From Pseudomonas sp. URMO17WK12:I2 (GTDB taxonomy: Bacteria > Pseudomonadota > Gammaproteobacteria > Pseudomonadales > Pseudomonadaceae), in the NCBI RefSeq assembly GCF_003253735.1, contig NZ_QKYW01000003.1, positions 310,001-374,000 on the forward strand: a DNA stretch of 64,000 nucleotides. Reading direction: 5' to 3'. Every line of letters begins with the position of its first letter. Position 1 is the first letter of the stretch. Below the pieces are notes generated by a model, which searched no databases, was not told where the DNA came from, and saw nothing but the letters and a program-made list of their open reading frames with translations. Below, one piece after another: positions 21,777 through 36,856 of this stretch. The translations under genes and the position numbers were made by a program.

Positions 21777-21982
21777 AACGCATCTGTTCCTGCGCTGCTA
21801 GCGCGCCGAATGATCGGTGGAGGACGAAATACCGCCATTGTACGGCATGCCGCGGGTGCGTTGGGGAACCGATCGCCCGGCTGTCTCCCGCTCGTCCCGT
21901 GCTTCGGTGTAGCATAGCGGCCACTATTCGTCCGTGCGGCTCAATTTGAGCATGCATTCTCTTTCGTGACAAAGGCTTATGA

Positions 21983-22942
<960 letters not shown>

Positions 22943-22989
22943 GGTTCCGGGCGAGGTAACGCTCGCCCTCCCCTGCCGTGGTCTCGCCA

Positions 22990-23715
22990 ATGCTTACCTG
23001 GTTGCAACGCGACTCATTGACCTTCCCGCCACTCGACAAGGCACTGCGCGAGCCCAATGGCCTGCTGGCCGCGGGCGGCGACCTGCGCGCCGAGCGGCTG
23101 ATCGCCGCCTACCGTCATGGCTGCTTCCCCTGGTACCAGCATGGCCAACCGATACTGTGGTGGTCGCCCGATCCGCGCACCGTGCTGTTTCCCGACGAGT
23201 TGCACGTCTCGCGCAGCCTGCGCAAGGTCATCCGCCAAGGGCATTTTCAGGTGACCTTCGACCGCGCCTTCACCGAGGTCATCCGCGCTTGTGCGGCGCC
23301 TCGCGACTATGCGGACGGCACCTGGATCACCACCCCCATGCAACAGGCCTATATCGACCTGCACGGGCGGGGCGTGGCGCACAGCGTGGAAGTCTGGCAG
23401 AACCAGCAACTGGTCGGCGGGCTGTATGGGCTGGCCATGGGCAGGCTGTTCTTCGGCGAGTCGATGTTCAGTCGGGCCGACAACGCGTCCAAGGTCGGCT
23501 TCGTCAGCCTGGTGGAACGGCTTCAGGCCTGGCAGTTCGAACTGATCGATTGCCAGATGCCGACCCAGCATCTGCATAGCCTCGGTGCCCGCGCGATCAG
23601 CCGCCAGGCGTTTGCGGGTTATCTGGAGCGTTTTCTGGATCAGCCGAGCCTGGCCGACTGGCACAGCGCAGACGAGCGCCTTCCTGGCTCACCGCGCGAC
23701 GCTGGCATACACTGA
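22990..23715 (+). CDS. aat: Leucyl/phenylalanyl-tRNA-protein transferase
   Basis: Attaches Leu or Phe from tRNA to proteins with N-terminal Lys or Arg, creating ClpS-recognised degrons. 241 residues; Aat motifs [37 protein letters not shown] and FELIDCQM. The ATG at 22990 is chosen; a GTG at 22978 is possible. Followed after 26 bp by bpt. Confidence 0.95.
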   Translation: MLTWLQRDSLTFPPLDKALREPNGLLAAGGDLRAERLIAAYRHGCFPWYQHGQPILWWSPDPRTVLFPDELHVSRSLRKVIRQGHFQVTFDRAFTEVIRACAAPRDYADGTWITTPMQQAYIDLHGRGVAHSVEVWQNQQLVGGLYGLAMGRLFFGESMFSRADNASKVGFVSLVERLQAWQFELIDCQMPTQHLHSLGARAISRQAFAGYLERFLDQPSLADWHSADERLPGSPRDAGIH

Positions 23716-23741
23716 TTCAAGGCCTTTTCCGGGAGTCGATC

Positions 23742-24449
23742 ATGACTGAGCTGGCTCGCCTGAAGTTCTACGCCACCCAGCCACACCCCTGCAGCTACCT
23801 GAGCGAAGAGCAGGCCACCACCCTGTTTCTCGATCCCAGCCAGCCGATGGACGTGGAGATGTACGCCGAGCTTTCCGAACTGGGCTTTCGGCGTAGCGGC
23901 GATCACCTCTATCGCCCCCATTGTCAGCGTTGCACAGCGTGCGTACCGGCGCGAATTCCGGCTGCCCGTTTCGCACCCAACAGGCAGCAGCGGCGGATTC
24001 TCAAGCGTAATGAAACACTTCAGGTAAGAGCGGTAAGCCCTTCATTTAGCGAGGAATATTACCAGCTCTACGCCCGCTACATCGAACAGCGCCATGCCGA
24101 CGGCGACATGTACCCGCCCAGCCGTGAGCAGTTCTCCACCTTCCTGGTTCGCGACCTGCCTTTCTCCTGCTTCTTCGAGTTTCGCGAGCAGGGCCGGTTG
24201 CTGGCTATCGCCGTAACCGACGTGCTGCCCAATGGCCTGTCGGCGGTCTATACCTTCTACGACCCCGACGAAGAGCGGCGCAGCCTGGGTCGCTACGCCA
24301 TCCTGTGGCAGATCGGTGAAGCCCTGCGCCTGAACCTGCACGCCGTTTATCTTGGCTACTGGATCAAGAACTGCAGAAAGATGAACTACAAGACCCAGTA
24401 CCGCCCCATCGAGCTTTTCGTCAATCAACGCTGGGTCGCCCTGACCTGA
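23742..24449 (+). CDS. bpt: Aspartate/glutamate leucyltransferase
   Basis: Adds leucine to proteins with N-terminal Asp or Glu. 235 residues of the ATE/Bpt family; N-terminal Cys motif HPCSYL, then [13 protein letters not shown], and C-terminal [18 protein letters not shown] and [14 protein letters not shown]. The arginyl-transferase name is often used, but bacterial members of this branch transfer leucine. GGGAG ribosome site. Works with Aat, ClpS and ClpA, all encoded nearby. Confidence 0.93.
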
Positions 24450-24591
24450 CAATGACGATTTTCACGAGCTTTCGCTGCTGAAACAGAGGCAGCCCCTTGG
24501 CGTCAACCCTTGTTTTCAGGCACAATGTTTGCCGCTTTTGCCTGGGGCCAGTTGCGCCGGGCCATTCTCTGGATACCGAGGGCTTTACTGC

Positions 24592-24810
24592 ATGTCGAAA
24601 GAAGACAGCTTCGAAATGGAAGGCACTGTCGTCGACACCCTGCCCAACACCATGTTTCGCGTGGAGTTGGAAAACGGGCACGTCGTTACCGCGCACATCT
24701 CCGGAAAGATGCGCAAGAATTACATCCGCATTCTGACTGGTGACAAGGTCCGCGTAGAGCTGACCCCTTACGACCTGAGCAAGGGTCGCATCACCTATCG
24801 CGCCCGCTAA
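24592..24810 (+). CDS. infA: Translation initiation factor IF-1
   Basis: 72-residue S1/OB-fold protein that occupies the ribosomal A site during initiation. Near-universal sequence ([19 protein letters not shown] ... KGRITYR). The ATG at 24592 is fixed by family length. Followed by a terminator and convergent with clpA. Confidence 0.98.
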
Positions 24811-24852
24811 CGGAGCAAGAGCACGGTTTTCTGCTCTACTCCAGCGTTCAAT

Positions 24853-24885
24853 AAAAAGCCCGGCACTCATGCCGGGCTTTTTATT
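24853..24885. terminator. Bidirectional terminator infA / clpA
   Basis: AAAAAGCCCGGCA-CTCA-TGCCGGGCTTTTT, a strong hairpin with A and T tracts on the two sides, between convergent infA and clpA. Confidence 0.93.
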
Positions 24886-24935
24886 GGTTGTTGCCGTGAC
24901 ACAAGCAGGGGCGCGACAAGCGCCCCGGCTCAGGC

Positions 24936-27206
24936 TCAGGCCATTTCCGCGGTGGTCTCGAAATCGAACGTCAGTTCGCCGTTCTCGAGATTCACATGCA
25001 CCGTGCCGCCATGCTCGGACAGTTCACCGAAGAGGATCTCCTCGGCCAGCGGTCGCTTGATGCGATCCTGGATGAGGCGAGCCATCGGTCGTGCGCCCAT
25101 CTGCACGTCGTAGCCCTGCTCGGCCAGCCAGTCACGCGCAGCGTTGCTGACCTCGAGCATGACACGCTTGTCTTCGAGCTGCGCCTGCAGCTCGATGAGA
25201 AACTTGTCGACGATGCTCTTGATCGTTTCGTGGCTGAGGCGACCGAACTGGATGATGGTGTCCAAGCGGTTGCGGAACTCCGGCGTGAAGCTCTTCTTGA
25301 TCACTTCCATCGCGTCGGACGAGTGATCCTGATAGCTGAAGCCGATCGAAGCCCGCGCAGCGGTTTCCGCGCCGGCGTTGGTGGTCATGATCAGGATCAC
25401 GTTGCGGAAGTCCGCCTTGCGCCCGTTGTTGTCGGTCAGCGTGCCGTGATCCATCACCTGTAGCAGCAGGTTGAAGACTTCCGGGTGCGCCTTCTCGATT
25501 TCATCGAGCAGCAGTACGCAATGGGGCTGCTTGGTGATCGCCTCGGTCAGCAGGCCGCCCTGGTCGAAACCCACATAGCCGGGCGGAGCGCCAATCAGGC
25601 GAGACACGGTATGCCGCTCCATGTACTCGGACATGTCGAACCGCACCAGCTCCACGCCCAATGCCTTGGAAAGCTGGCGAGCCGCTTCGGTCTTGCCGAC
25701 ACCGGTGGGGCCGGCAAACAGGAACGAGCCGACCGGCTTGTCCGGCGCCTTGAGGCCAGCCCGCGACAGCTTGATCGCGGTGGCCAGCGAATCGATGGCG
25801 GCGTCCTGACCGAACACGGTCAGCTTCAGGTCGCGCTCCAGGTTACGCAGCAATTCCTTGTCGGAGCTGCTGACGTGCTTCGGCGGAATCCGCGCGATCT
25901 TGGCAACGATGTCCTCGACCTGTGGCACGTCGATGCGCTTGAGGCGTTTGTCCTGCGGCTGCAGGCGCTGGTAGGCACCCGCCTCGTCGATCACGTCGAT
26001 GGCCTTGTCGGGCATGTGACGGTCATTGATGTAGCGCGAGGCGAGCTCGGCAGCGGCGCGCAACGCTTCGTCGCTGTACTCGATGTCATGGTGCTGCTCG
26101 AAGCGACCCTTGAGACCCCTGAGGATGCCAATGGTGTCCTCCACCGACGGCTCGACCACATCGACCTTCTGGAAGCGCCGTGCCAGAGCACGATCCTTCT
26201 CGAAGATGCCGCGAAACTCCTGAAAGGTGGTGGAGCCGATGCAGCGAATCTCACCGGACGAGAGGGCCGGCTTGAGCAGATTGGAGGCGTCCATCACGCC
26301 GCCAGAGGCCGCACCCGCACCGATGATGGTGTGAATCTCGTCGATGAACAGGATCGCTTGCGGGCGCTTGCGCAGCTCGGTGAGCAGCGCCTTGAGGCGT
26401 TTCTCGAAGTCACCACGGTACTTGGTGCCAGCCAGCAACGCGCCGAGATCCAGGGAGTAGACCACGCTGTCGGCCAACAGATCAGGCACCTGGTTGTCGA
26501 CGATGCGCTTGGCCAGGCCTTCGGCAATGGCGGTCTTGCCGACGCCAGCCTCACCCACCAGCAGCGGGTTGTTCTTGCGGCGCCGGGCGAGAATCTGCGC
26601 CACGCGCTCGACTTCGTGCTCACGCCCTACCAGCGGGTCGATACGCCCCTGGCGTGCCAGTTCGTTCAGATTGCTGGCGTAGGCATCCAGCGGATTGCCA
26701 GAGGAAGAGGATTCACCACCCTCTTCGTCCTGCATTTCCTGGTCAGCCTCGGGAGACGCGCCCTGCCCCGGTACCTTGGAGATGCCGTGGGCGATGAAGT
26801 TGACCACGTCGATACGGGCCACGCTCTGCTGCTTGAGCAGGAACACGGCCTGGCTTTCCTGCTCGCTGAAGATCGCCACCAGTACATTGGCACCGGTGAC
26901 TTCGCGCTTGCCCGAGCTTTGCACGTGGAACACCGCGCGCTGCAGCACGCGCTGGAAGCCCAGCGTCGGCTGGGTTTCACGCTCCTCGTCGTGCTGAGGG
27001 ATCAGTGGCGTGGTGGAGTCGATGAATTCCTGCAGATCACTGCGCAGCTTGTCCAGGCTGGCGCCGCAGGCGCGCAGCACACTGGCTGCCGCTTCGTTGT
27101 CCAGAAGAGCCAGCAGGAGGTGCTCCACGGTCATGAATTCATGACGTTTTGCGCGTGCCTCCTTGAAGGCAAGGTTGAGGGTGACTTCGAGCTCTCGATT
27201 TAACAT
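24936..27206 (-). CDS. clpA: ATP-dependent Clp protease ATPase subunit ClpA
   Basis: Hexameric unfoldase of ClpAP. 756 residues: ClpN domain (about 1-145), first AAA+ module with Walker [14 protein letters not shown], second with [12 protein letters not shown] and an IGF/L-type ClpP loop region, and D2-small domain. GAGG ribosome site before the ATG at 27206. Acts with ClpS, encoded 29 bp upstream, on N-degron substrates. clpP is not in the window. Confidence 0.97.
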   Translation of the reverse strand: MLNRELEVTLNLAFKEARAKRHEFMTVEHLLLALLDNEAAASVLRACGASLDKLRSDLQEFIDSTTPLIPQHDEERETQPTLGFQRVLQRAVFHVQSSGKREVTGANVLVAIFSEQESQAVFLLKQQSVARIDVVNFIAHGISKVPGQGASPEADQEMQDEEGGESSSSGNPLDAYASNLNELARQGRIDPLVGREHEVERVAQILARRRKNNPLLVGEAGVGKTAIAEGLAKRIVDNQVPDLLADSVVYSLDLGALLAGTKYRGDFEKRLKALLTELRKRPQAILFIDEIHTIIGAGAASGGVMDASNLLKPALSSGEIRCIGSTTFQEFRGIFEKDRALARRFQKVDVVEPSVEDTIGILRGLKGRFEQHHDIEYSDEALRAAAELASRYINDRHMPDKAIDVIDEAGAYQRLQPQDKRLKRIDVPQVEDIVAKIARIPPKHVSSSDKELLRNLERDLKLTVFGQDAAIDSLATAIKLSRAGLKAPDKPVGSFLFAGPTGVGKTEAARQLSKALGVELVRFDMSEYMERHTVSRLIGAPPGYVGFDQGGLLTEAITKQPHCVLLLDEIEKAHPEVFNLLLQVMDHGTLTDNNGRKADFRNVILIMTTNAGAETAARASIGFSYQDHSSDAMEVIKKSFTPEFRNRLDTIIQFGRLSHETIKSIVDKFLIELQAQLEDKRVMLEVSNAARDWLAEQGYDVQMGARPMARLIQDRIKRPLAEEILFGELSEHGGTVHVNLENGELTFDFETTAEMA

Positions 27207-27235
27207 AGCTTCACCTCATGCCCAAGCGGCCGGCG

Positions 27236-27598
27236 TTAACCGTCCTTCTCGATTTCACAGAGTAATGGATGCTGGCTTTCCCGCGCATATTGATTGACCT
27301 GCGTGGCCTTGGTCTCGGCGATATCACGGGTGTAAAGCCCGCAGACGGCGCGACCTTCGGTGTGCACGGTCAACATGATCCTGGTTGCCACCTCGCGATT
27401 GAGGTTGAAGAAGGTCTCAAGTATCTCGACCACGAAATCCATGGGGGTGTAGTCATCATTGAACAAGACCACCTTATAGAGCGGAGGCGCCTGCAATGCC
27501 GGCTTGGACTCCTCGACGGCCAGGCCTGACGAGTCGTCCTCATGCGGTGCGGGTCGATCCTGATTGAATGTTAGTCGAATCTGGCTACTTGCATGCAT
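27236..27598 (-). CDS. clpS: Clp adaptor ClpS
   Basis: Adaptor that binds N-terminal Leu, Phe, Trp or Tyr and delivers proteins to ClpA. 120 residues: flexible N-terminal 35 or so, then core with [20 protein letters not shown] and [24 protein letters not shown] at 27598. First gene of clpSA, divergent from cspD. Confidence 0.96.
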   Translation of the reverse strand: MHASSQIRLTFNQDRPAPHEDDSSGLAVEESKPALQAPPLYKVVLFNDDYTPMDFVVEILETFFNLNREVATRIMLTVHTEGRAVCGLYTRDIAETKATQVNQYARESQHPLLCEIEKDG

Positions 27599-27819
27599 GC
27601 TGGATAAAAGGTTCGTGGAGGTGAATGGAGCGGGCCGTAAAAATCAGACCCGTTTATCGTCGTTTCGTGCGATGCCTTGACTATCGGCAAAAGGGTGTTA
27701 CAACCAAAGGATACCCGTACGGGGTGAAAGGGCTTGCGTTCGCTGGGCGATCCCCGTGAACGCTGGATCTAATGTGGATGATACTCCAGCAGTGGGGTTC
27801 CTTGCAGAGGGATATCAGC

Positions 27820-28086
27820 ATGCTAAGTGGTAAGGTCAAGTGGTTCAACAACGCCAAGGGCTATGGGTTCATCCTGGCTGATGGCCGAGATGAGGACCTG
27901 TTCGCCCATTACTCGGCCATTCAGATGGATGGGTACAAAACCCTGAAGGCCGGCCAGGCCGTCAGTTTCGATATCATTCAAGGCCCCAAAGGTCTCCACG
28001 CGGTAAACATCAGTGCTGCTCAGGCCACTCAGGATGCACCTGCTGCGGCCCTGAACAAGGCGCAGGTAACGGCGGTGAGCGCCTGA
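27820..28086 (+). CDS. cspD: Cold-shock-domain protein CspD
   Basis: 88-residue nucleic-acid-binding protein with RNP1 (KGYGFI) and RNP2 (LFAHYSAI) motifs and an alanine-rich tail. In E. coli CspD inhibits replication in stationary phase. The ATG at 27820 gives the conserved MLSGKVKWFNNAKG; the GTG-type extension from 27772 is not conserved. Divergent from clpS across 221 bp. Confidence 0.93.
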   Translation: MLSGKVKWFNNAKGYGFILADGRDEDLFAHYSAIQMDGYKTLKAGQAVSFDIIQGPKGLHAVNISAAQATQDAPAAALNKAQVTAVSA

Positions 28087-28103
28087 CCTTCCACCCCTCA
28101 TAC

Positions 28104-28130
28104 AACCGGCCTCTATGGCCGGTTTTTTTA
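28104..28130 (+). terminator. Intrinsic terminator of cspD
   Basis: AACCGGCC-TCTA-TGGCCGGTT followed by TTTTT, 20 bp after the stop. Confidence 0.9.
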
Positions 28131-30698
<2,568 letters not shown>

Positions 30699-30721
30699 GC
30701 AATGCGCTGATCTAGCGATAC

Positions 30722-30757
30722 CGACAACCCCGGCCTTGCGCCGGGGTTGTCGTTTTC
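30722..30757 (+). terminator. Intrinsic terminator of idh
   Basis: CGACAACCCCGGC-N6-GCCGGGGTTGTCG followed by TTTTC. Confidence 0.92.
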
Positions 30758-30778
30758 AGAATTCGAAAAGGAGTCAGC

Positions 30779-31225
30779 ATGACCTGGCACGCACATGTCA
30801 CCGTGGCCACCATCGTCGAACACCAGGGGCGCTTTCTGTTCGTCGAGGAACTCAAGGGTGGGCGCCTAGTGCTCAATCAGCCCGCCGGCCACTTGGAGCC
30901 GAAGGAAAGCCTGCAGCAGGCAGCCGTGCGCGAAACGCTTGAGGAGACCGGCTGCGACGTCGAGCTGACCGGCGTCACCGGCATCTACCTGTACACCGCG
31001 CCGAGCAACGGCGTGACCTATCAACGCATCTGCTTCGTCGCCAACCTGGTAGAGCACCATGCCGAGCGTGCCCTGGACAGCGACATCAGCGGCATTCGCT
31101 GGCTCACTTACGACGAACTGCTGGCCGAGCGCGGCCGGCTGCGTAGCGAACTGGTGTTGCGCTGCCTGGATGACTACCTGGCGGGTGCCCGTTTCCCGCT
31201 GAGCCTCATCCACGACCCCATGTGA
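30779..31225 (+). CDS. Nudix hydrolase (NudJ-like phosphatase)
   Basis: 148 residues. Full Nudix box GHLEPKESLQQAAVRETLEE-TG (about residues 38-60) with the RE..EE metal ligands. Sequence resembles NudJ, which hydrolyses nucleoside di- and triphosphates and thiamin or HMP pyrophosphates; here the substrate is inferred from similarity alone. ATG with AAGGAG ribosome site. Located upstream of mnmA as in enterobacteria, where nudJ-mnmA-hflD-purB are also neighbours. Confidence 0.88.
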   Translation: MTWHAHVTVATIVEHQGRFLFVEELKGGRLVLNQPAGHLEPKESLQQAAVRETLEETGCDVELTGVTGIYLYTAPSNGVTYQRICFVANLVEHHAERALDSDISGIRWLTYDELLAERGRLRSELVLRCLDDYLAGARFPLSLIHDPM

Positions 31226-31246
31226 AAGCCGCCCGTGCGCGGCAGA

Positions 31247-31275
31247 CTGAAACGCGCTGCGCATCCTGTTAGAAT
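31247..31275 (+). promoter_or_regulatory. Promoter for mnmA
   Basis: CTGAAA-N17-TAGAAT with an upstream TG making an extended -10 (TG-T-TAGAAT), 34 bp before the mnmA ATG. Confidence 0.5.
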
Positions 31276-31308
31276 CTCGCCCCTTTGAAGCCTGTATTGA
31301 TCCCGACC

Positions 31309-32424
31309 ATGCAAGATCCAGCCTCCCAGCGCGTAATCGTCGGCATGTCCGGCGGCGTCGACTCCTCCGTCTCGGCCCTGCTGCTGCTCGAACAGGGCTA
31401 TCAGGTCGAAGGCCTGTTCATGAAGAACTGGGACGAAGACGATGGCACCGAATACTGTACCGCCATGGATGATTTGGCAGACGCCCAGGCCGTGTGCGAT
31501 CGCATCGGCATCAAGCTGCACACCGCCAACTTCGCGGCCGAGTACTGGGACAACGTGTTCGAGCACTTTCTGGCCGAATACAAGGCCGGCCGCACGCCCA
31601 ACCCGGACATCCTGTGCAACCGCGAGATCAAGTTCAAGGCGTTCCTCGACTACGCCCTGATGCTCGGTGCCGACCTGATCGCCACCGGCCATTACGTGCG
31701 CCGCCGCGATGTCGACGGGCGCAGCGAGCTGCTCAAGGGCCTGGATGGGAACAAGGATCAGAGCTACTTTCTGCACGCCGTAGGCGGCGAACAGATCGCC
31801 AGGACCCTGTTTCCGGTCGGCGAACTGGAAAAGCCCGAGGTGCGGGCGATAGCCGAGAAATACCAGCTGGCCACCGCCAAGAAGAAGGACTCCACCGGTA
31901 TCTGCTTTATCGGCGAGCGCCGTTTCAGCGATTTTCTCAAGCAATACCTGCCGGCGCAGCCTGGCAATATCGAAACCACCGATGGCGATGTGATCGGCAA
32001 GCACCACGGCCTGATGTATCACACCATAGGTCAGCGCCAGGGTCTCGGGATCGGCGGCCTCAAGGATGCCAGCGACGAGCCCTGGTACGTGCTGCACAAG
32101 GACCTGACCCGCAATGTGCTGGTGGTTGGCCAGGGCAACGAGCACCCCTGGCTGTTCTCGCGTGCCCTGCTGGCTTCGCAGATCTACTGGGTCAACCCCG
32201 TGGAGCTTGATACACCACGGCAATTGACCGCCAAGGTGCGCTACCGCCAGGCTGACCAGGCCTGCACCCTGGAGCGCACGGCCGAGGGTTATCGCGCCAC
32301 CTTCGAACAACCGCAACGCGCCGTTACACCCGGCCAGTCCGTGGTGTTCTATGACGGTGATATCTGTCTTGGCGGCGGTGTGATCGAAACTGCCGAGCCC
32401 TGGAGCGAGGGTGCCCCGCGATGA
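31309..32424 (+). CDS. mnmA: tRNA-specific 2-thiouridylase
   Basis: Makes 2-thiouridine at wobble U34 of tRNAs for Lys, Glu and Gln. 371 residues; PP-loop [10 protein letters not shown] (about 11-20) and catalytic Cys103 ([10 protein letters not shown]) and Cys199 ([10 protein letters not shown]), at the same spacing as in E. coli. The ATG at 31309 is preferred to the TTG at 31285. Stop overlaps hflD by ATGA. Confidence 0.96.
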   Translation: MQDPASQRVIVGMSGGVDSSVSALLLLEQGYQVEGLFMKNWDEDDGTEYCTAMDDLADAQAVCDRIGIKLHTANFAAEYWDNVFEHFLAEYKAGRTPNPDILCNREIKFKAFLDYALMLGADLIATGHYVRRRDVDGRSELLKGLDGNKDQSYFLHAVGGEQIARTLFPVGELEKPEVRAIAEKYQLATAKKKDSTGICFIGERRFSDFLKQYLPAQPGNIETTDGDVIGKHHGLMYHTIGQRQGLGIGGLKDASDEPWYVLHKDLTRNVLVVGQGNEHPWLFSRALLASQIYWVNPVELDTPRQLTAKVRYRQADQACTLERTAEGYRATFEQPQRAVTPGQSVVFYDGDICLGGGVIETAEPWSEGAPR

Positions 32425-33041
32425 ATCCGATTCAGGAGCAACTGATCGCCCTCGGCGCCGTCTTCCAGGCGGCGGTAATGGTCGACAAGATCGCCAAGAC
32501 CGGCCAGGCCGGGGAAAGTGAAGTCACCTGCCTGATCGGCAGCCTGCTGGTGCGCGATGCCAACGGCACCCTGGATGTCTATGGCGGCGATGACCTCAAC
32601 TTGCGCGACGGCTATCGCGCCCTGGTCAGCGCCCTGGAGCGCGACCCTGCGAGCCTGCAGCGCGAACCATTGCGCTACGCCCTCGCCCTGCTCGGCCTGG
32701 AGCGCCAACTCGACAAGCGCGGTGACCTGCTGCAGTTGATGGGCAATCGCCTGGACCAGATCCAGAGCCAGGCCGAGCATTTCGGCATTGGCCACGAGAA
32801 CGTCATCTCCTCCTGCGGTGCGCTTTACCAAGACACCATCAGCACCTTCAAGCAGCGCATCCAGGTGCAGGGTGACAGCCGTTTCCTGCAGCAGCCTGCC
32901 AATGCCTCGAAGATTCGCGGCCTGCTGCTCGCCGGCATTCGCTCGGCGCGCCTGTGGCGCCAACTGGGCGGGCATCGCTGGCAGCTGGTATTCAGCCGCC
33001 GCAAGCTGTTGCGCGAGCTGTACCCGATGCTGCGCGGCTGA
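32421..33041 (+). CDS. hflD: High-frequency lysogenization protein HflD homologue
   Basis: 206 residues, helical, peripheral membrane protein. In E. coli HflD interacts with phage lambda CII; its native role is unclear. Family features are the N-terminal [19 protein letters not shown] and the C-terminal [20 protein letters not shown]. Translationally coupled to mnmA. Confidence 0.92.
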   Translation: MNPIQEQLIALGAVFQAAVMVDKIAKTGQAGESEVTCLIGSLLVRDANGTLDVYGGDDLNLRDGYRALVSALERDPASLQREPLRYALALLGLERQLDKRGDLLQLMGNRLDQIQSQAEHFGIGHENVISSCGALYQDTISTFKQRIQVQGDSRFLQQPANASKIRGLLLAGIRSARLWRQLGGHRWQLVFSRRKLLRELYPMLRG

Positions 33042-33122
33042 GCCTCACCTTTTTCACCACACGCATTTCACTCGTCGAATGACAGGGCCGCGGCGCTGAT
33101 AGCCGCCCCAATTCGTGTATGA

Positions 33123-34535
<1,413 letters not shown>

Positions 34536-34553
34536 ACGGCCCTCGGCCCCAAG

Positions 34554-34588
34554 GACGCCCGGCTGAAGCCGGGCGTTTCTTTTTATAC
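34554..34588 (+). terminator. Intrinsic terminator of purB
   Basis: ACGCCCGGC-TGAA-GCCGGGCGT followed by TTCTTTTTAT. Confidence 0.92.
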
Positions 34589-34615
34589 GCCTCAATAAAT
34601 ATCAAGGACTTACAG

Positions 34616-35785
34616 ATGAATCCTGATGCTCCTCTTCAGCTACTGGGCGGCCTAAGCGCACGTGAATTCCTGCGCGACTACTGGCAGAAGAAGCCCCTGC
34701 TGGTGCGCCAGGCCATTAGCGATTTTGAAAGCCCCATTTCTCCGGACGAACTGGCCGGTCTGGCCCTCGAGGAAGAGGTCGAGTCGCGTCTGGTGCTCGA
34801 GCATGGCGAGACGCCATGGGAAGTGCGCCGCGGTCCATTCGCCGAGGATGCCTTCGCCGAGCTGCCGGAGCGTGACTGGACCCTGCTGGTGCAAGCCGTC
34901 GACCAGTTCGTGCCCGAGGTCGCCGAGCTGTTGGAACAATTCAAGTTCCTGCCCAAATGGCGTATCGACGACGTGATGATCAGCTTTGCCGCACCGGGTG
35001 GTGGTGTTGGTCCGCATTACGACAATTACGACGTGTTTCTCCTGCAGGCCCATGGCCGCCGCCGCTGGCAGATCGGCCAGATGTGCGACGCGCAAAGCCC
35101 GCTACTGCCGGATCTGGATATGAAGATCCTGGCCCAATTCGATCAAACTGAAGAATGGGTGCTCGAGCCCGGCGATATGCTCTATCTGCCGCCGCTCCTG
35201 GCCCACTGTGGCACCGCCGAGGACGATTGCATGACTTATTCCGTGGGTTTCCGCGCACCCAGCGCGGCCGAAGTACTGACCCATTTCACTGATTTTCTTG
35301 GCCAGTTCCTGCCCGACGAAACCCGCTACAGCGACGCCGGCGCTGCGCCGGTCAGTGACCCCAACGAAATCCAGCGTGACGCCCTGGATCGCCTCAAGGC
35401 GCTGCTCGCCGAGCACATGAGCGACGAGCGCCTGCTGATGACCTGGTTTGGCCAGTTCATGACCGAGCCGCGTTACCCGGAGCTGATCGCCGGTATCGAA
35501 ATCGACGAAGACGGCTTCCTCGATCAGCTGGAAGACGGTGCCGTGATGATCCGCAACCCCAGCGCGCGCATGGCGTGGTCGGAAGTCGGTGAAGACCTGG
35601 TGTTGTTTGCCAGCGGGCAGAGCCGCCTGGTTTCCGCTAGCCTGCGTGAACTGCTGAAATTGATTTGCTCGGCCGACGCCCTGCACCTGGAAAACCTTGG
35701 CCCATGGATAGCCAACGACGAAGCCCGAGAACTGGTTCTCGAACTGACCAAACAAGGAAGTCTGGAGTTTGCTGCCGATGAATGA
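34616..35785 (+). CDS. roxA: Ribosomal protein uL16 3-hydroxylase, JmjC/cupin (RoxA/YcfD family)
   Basis: Fe(II)/2-oxoglutarate oxygenase that hydroxylates an arginine of ribosomal protein uL16 in E. coli. 389 residues; N-terminal JmjC fold with iron ligands His134 and Asp136 (HYD) and His197 (LLAHCG), then dimerisation and winged-helix regions. Start context has no strong ribosome site but matches the family N-terminus. Overlaps the GNAT gene by 8 nt, first gene of a four-gene set. The symbol is by family similarity. Confidence 0.88.
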   Translation: MNPDAPLQLLGGLSAREFLRDYWQKKPLLVRQAISDFESPISPDELAGLALEEEVESRLVLEHGETPWEVRRGPFAEDAFAELPERDWTLLVQAVDQFVPEVAELLEQFKFLPKWRIDDVMISFAAPGGGVGPHYDNYDVFLLQAHGRRRWQIGQMCDAQSPLLPDLDMKILAQFDQTEEWVLEPGDMLYLPPLLAHCGTAEDDCMTYSVGFRAPSAAEVLTHFTDFLGQFLPDETRYSDAGAAPVSDPNEIQRDALDRLKALLAEHMSDERLLMTWFGQFMTEPRYPELIAGIEIDEDGFLDQLEDGAVMIRNPSARMAWSEVGEDLVLFASGQSRLVSASLRELLKLICSADALHLENLGPWIANDEARELVLELTKQGSLEFAADE

Positions 35786-36203
35786 CCTGCACGTACGCAT
35801 CGCCGACTGGCACAAGGATTACGAAGAACTGCGCCGCATCCGCGAAACGGTATTCGTTGCCGAACAGGCCGTGCCGCCTGAACTGGAATGGGACGCCGAA
35901 GACAGTGATGCCGTGCATTTCCTCGCCTGCGAAGGCGACTACCCGATCGGTACGGCACGTCTGCTTGCAGATGGCCACATTGGCCGGGTATCGGTGCTCA
36001 AGGACTGGCGCGGGCTCAAAGTCGGTGAAGCGCTGCTGCAAGCGGTGATCGCCGAAGCGGAGAAACGTGGCCTGAATCAGCAAATGCTCAGCGCCCAGGT
36101 GCAGGCAACGCCGTTCTATGAAAAGCTGGGCTTCACTGTAGTGAGTGACGAGTACCTGGAGGCAGGTATTCCCCACGTCGACATGGTGCGCAGCAGCAGC
36201 TGA
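35778..36203 (+). CDS. GNAT-family N-acetyltransferase
   Basis: 141 residues. Acetyl-CoA binding segment RVSVLKDWRGLKVGEALLQA (motif A) and C-terminal FYEKLGFTVVSDEYLEAGIPHV, typical of the YjcF-like GNAT group. Acceptor unknown. The ATG at 35778 lies inside the roxA end; the frame to 35769 is open but the shorter start fits the fold. Probably translationally coupled to roxA. Confidence 0.88.
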   Translation: MNDLHVRIADWHKDYEELRRIRETVFVAEQAVPPELEWDAEDSDAVHFLACEGDYPIGTARLLADGHIGRVSVLKDWRGLKVGEALLQAVIAEAEKRGLNQQMLSAQVQATPFYEKLGFTVVSDEYLEAGIPHVDMVRSSS

Positions 36204-36241
36204 TTGGAGCTGTGGCGCCCATGGGTGCCACAGAGGTCAGC

Positions 36242-36856
36242 ATGAACGATGAACACACGCCCGCCGATCTCGAACCCATCGAGTTCGAGTCGCCCGGGCG
36301 CTTCACCCTGCACAACCCGGATAGCCCGCTGCCGCCGCCGGCGGCCTGGGAGCCGGCGCCCTTCCTGCTTGGCGGCGAACAGGCCCTGCAGCGTTTCAGC
36401 CTGCCGGAGCAAGCTCGCAGCCATGCGCTGGCACTGATGCAACAGGCCCGCCGCACGCTGTGCCTTTACAGCCCTGATCTCGAGCCGTGGCTCTATCATC
36501 ACGGCAGCATCTACCAGGCCTGCACGGATTTTCTGCTGCGCCATCGTCACAGCAGCCTGCGTATTCTGGTGTGTGACAGCAGCCGTGCGGTTCGCGATGG
36601 GCACCGGCTCATTGCCCTGTCACGCAAACTGCCCAGTCACCTGCATATTCGCCGTTGCCACCCGGATTATCCGGCGCCGGACGGTGCCTACCTGCTGGCC
36701 GATGATCAGGGCCTGCTGATGCGCCCGGAGGCGGACCAGTTCGCCGGTTACGCCAAGTACCAGGATCCGGCCCGCGTTCGCCAGCTGCAGCACCAGTTCG
36801 ACCAAGCCTGGGACACCAGCATTCTCGACCCTGATTTGCGGAGCTTCCTGCTATGA
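36242..36856 (+). CDS. Phospholipase-D-like fold protein lacking HKD motif (DUF7931-like)
   Basis: 204 residues, no signal peptide. A disordered, acidic and Pro-rich N-terminus (about 1-45) precedes a single domain resembling half of a PLD-superfamily module: IYQACTDFLLRHRHSSLRIL, then GHRLIALSRKLPSHLHIR, and a final QHQFDQAWDTS. The catalytic HxKx4D motif is not present, so enzymatic PLD activity is unlikely. Pseudomonas homologues have been labelled acetyltransferase-related, probably because of the neighbour. The ATG at 36242 has a GAGG site. Overlaps the next gene by ATGA. Confidence 0.65.
   Translation: MNDEHTPADLEPIEFESPGRFTLHNPDSPLPPPAAWEPAPFLLGGEQALQRFSLPEQARSHALALMQQARRTLCLYSPDLEPWLYHHGSIYQACTDFLLRHRHSSLRILVCDSSRAVRDGHRLIALSRKLPSHLHIRRCHPDYPAPDGAYLLADDQGLLMRPEADQFAGYAKYQDPARVRQLQHQFDQAWDTSILDPDLRSFLL

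Noticed and set aside
24421-24870. Minus-strand ORF opposite bpt/infA
   Set aside because: Overlaps infA and the terminator; no family features.
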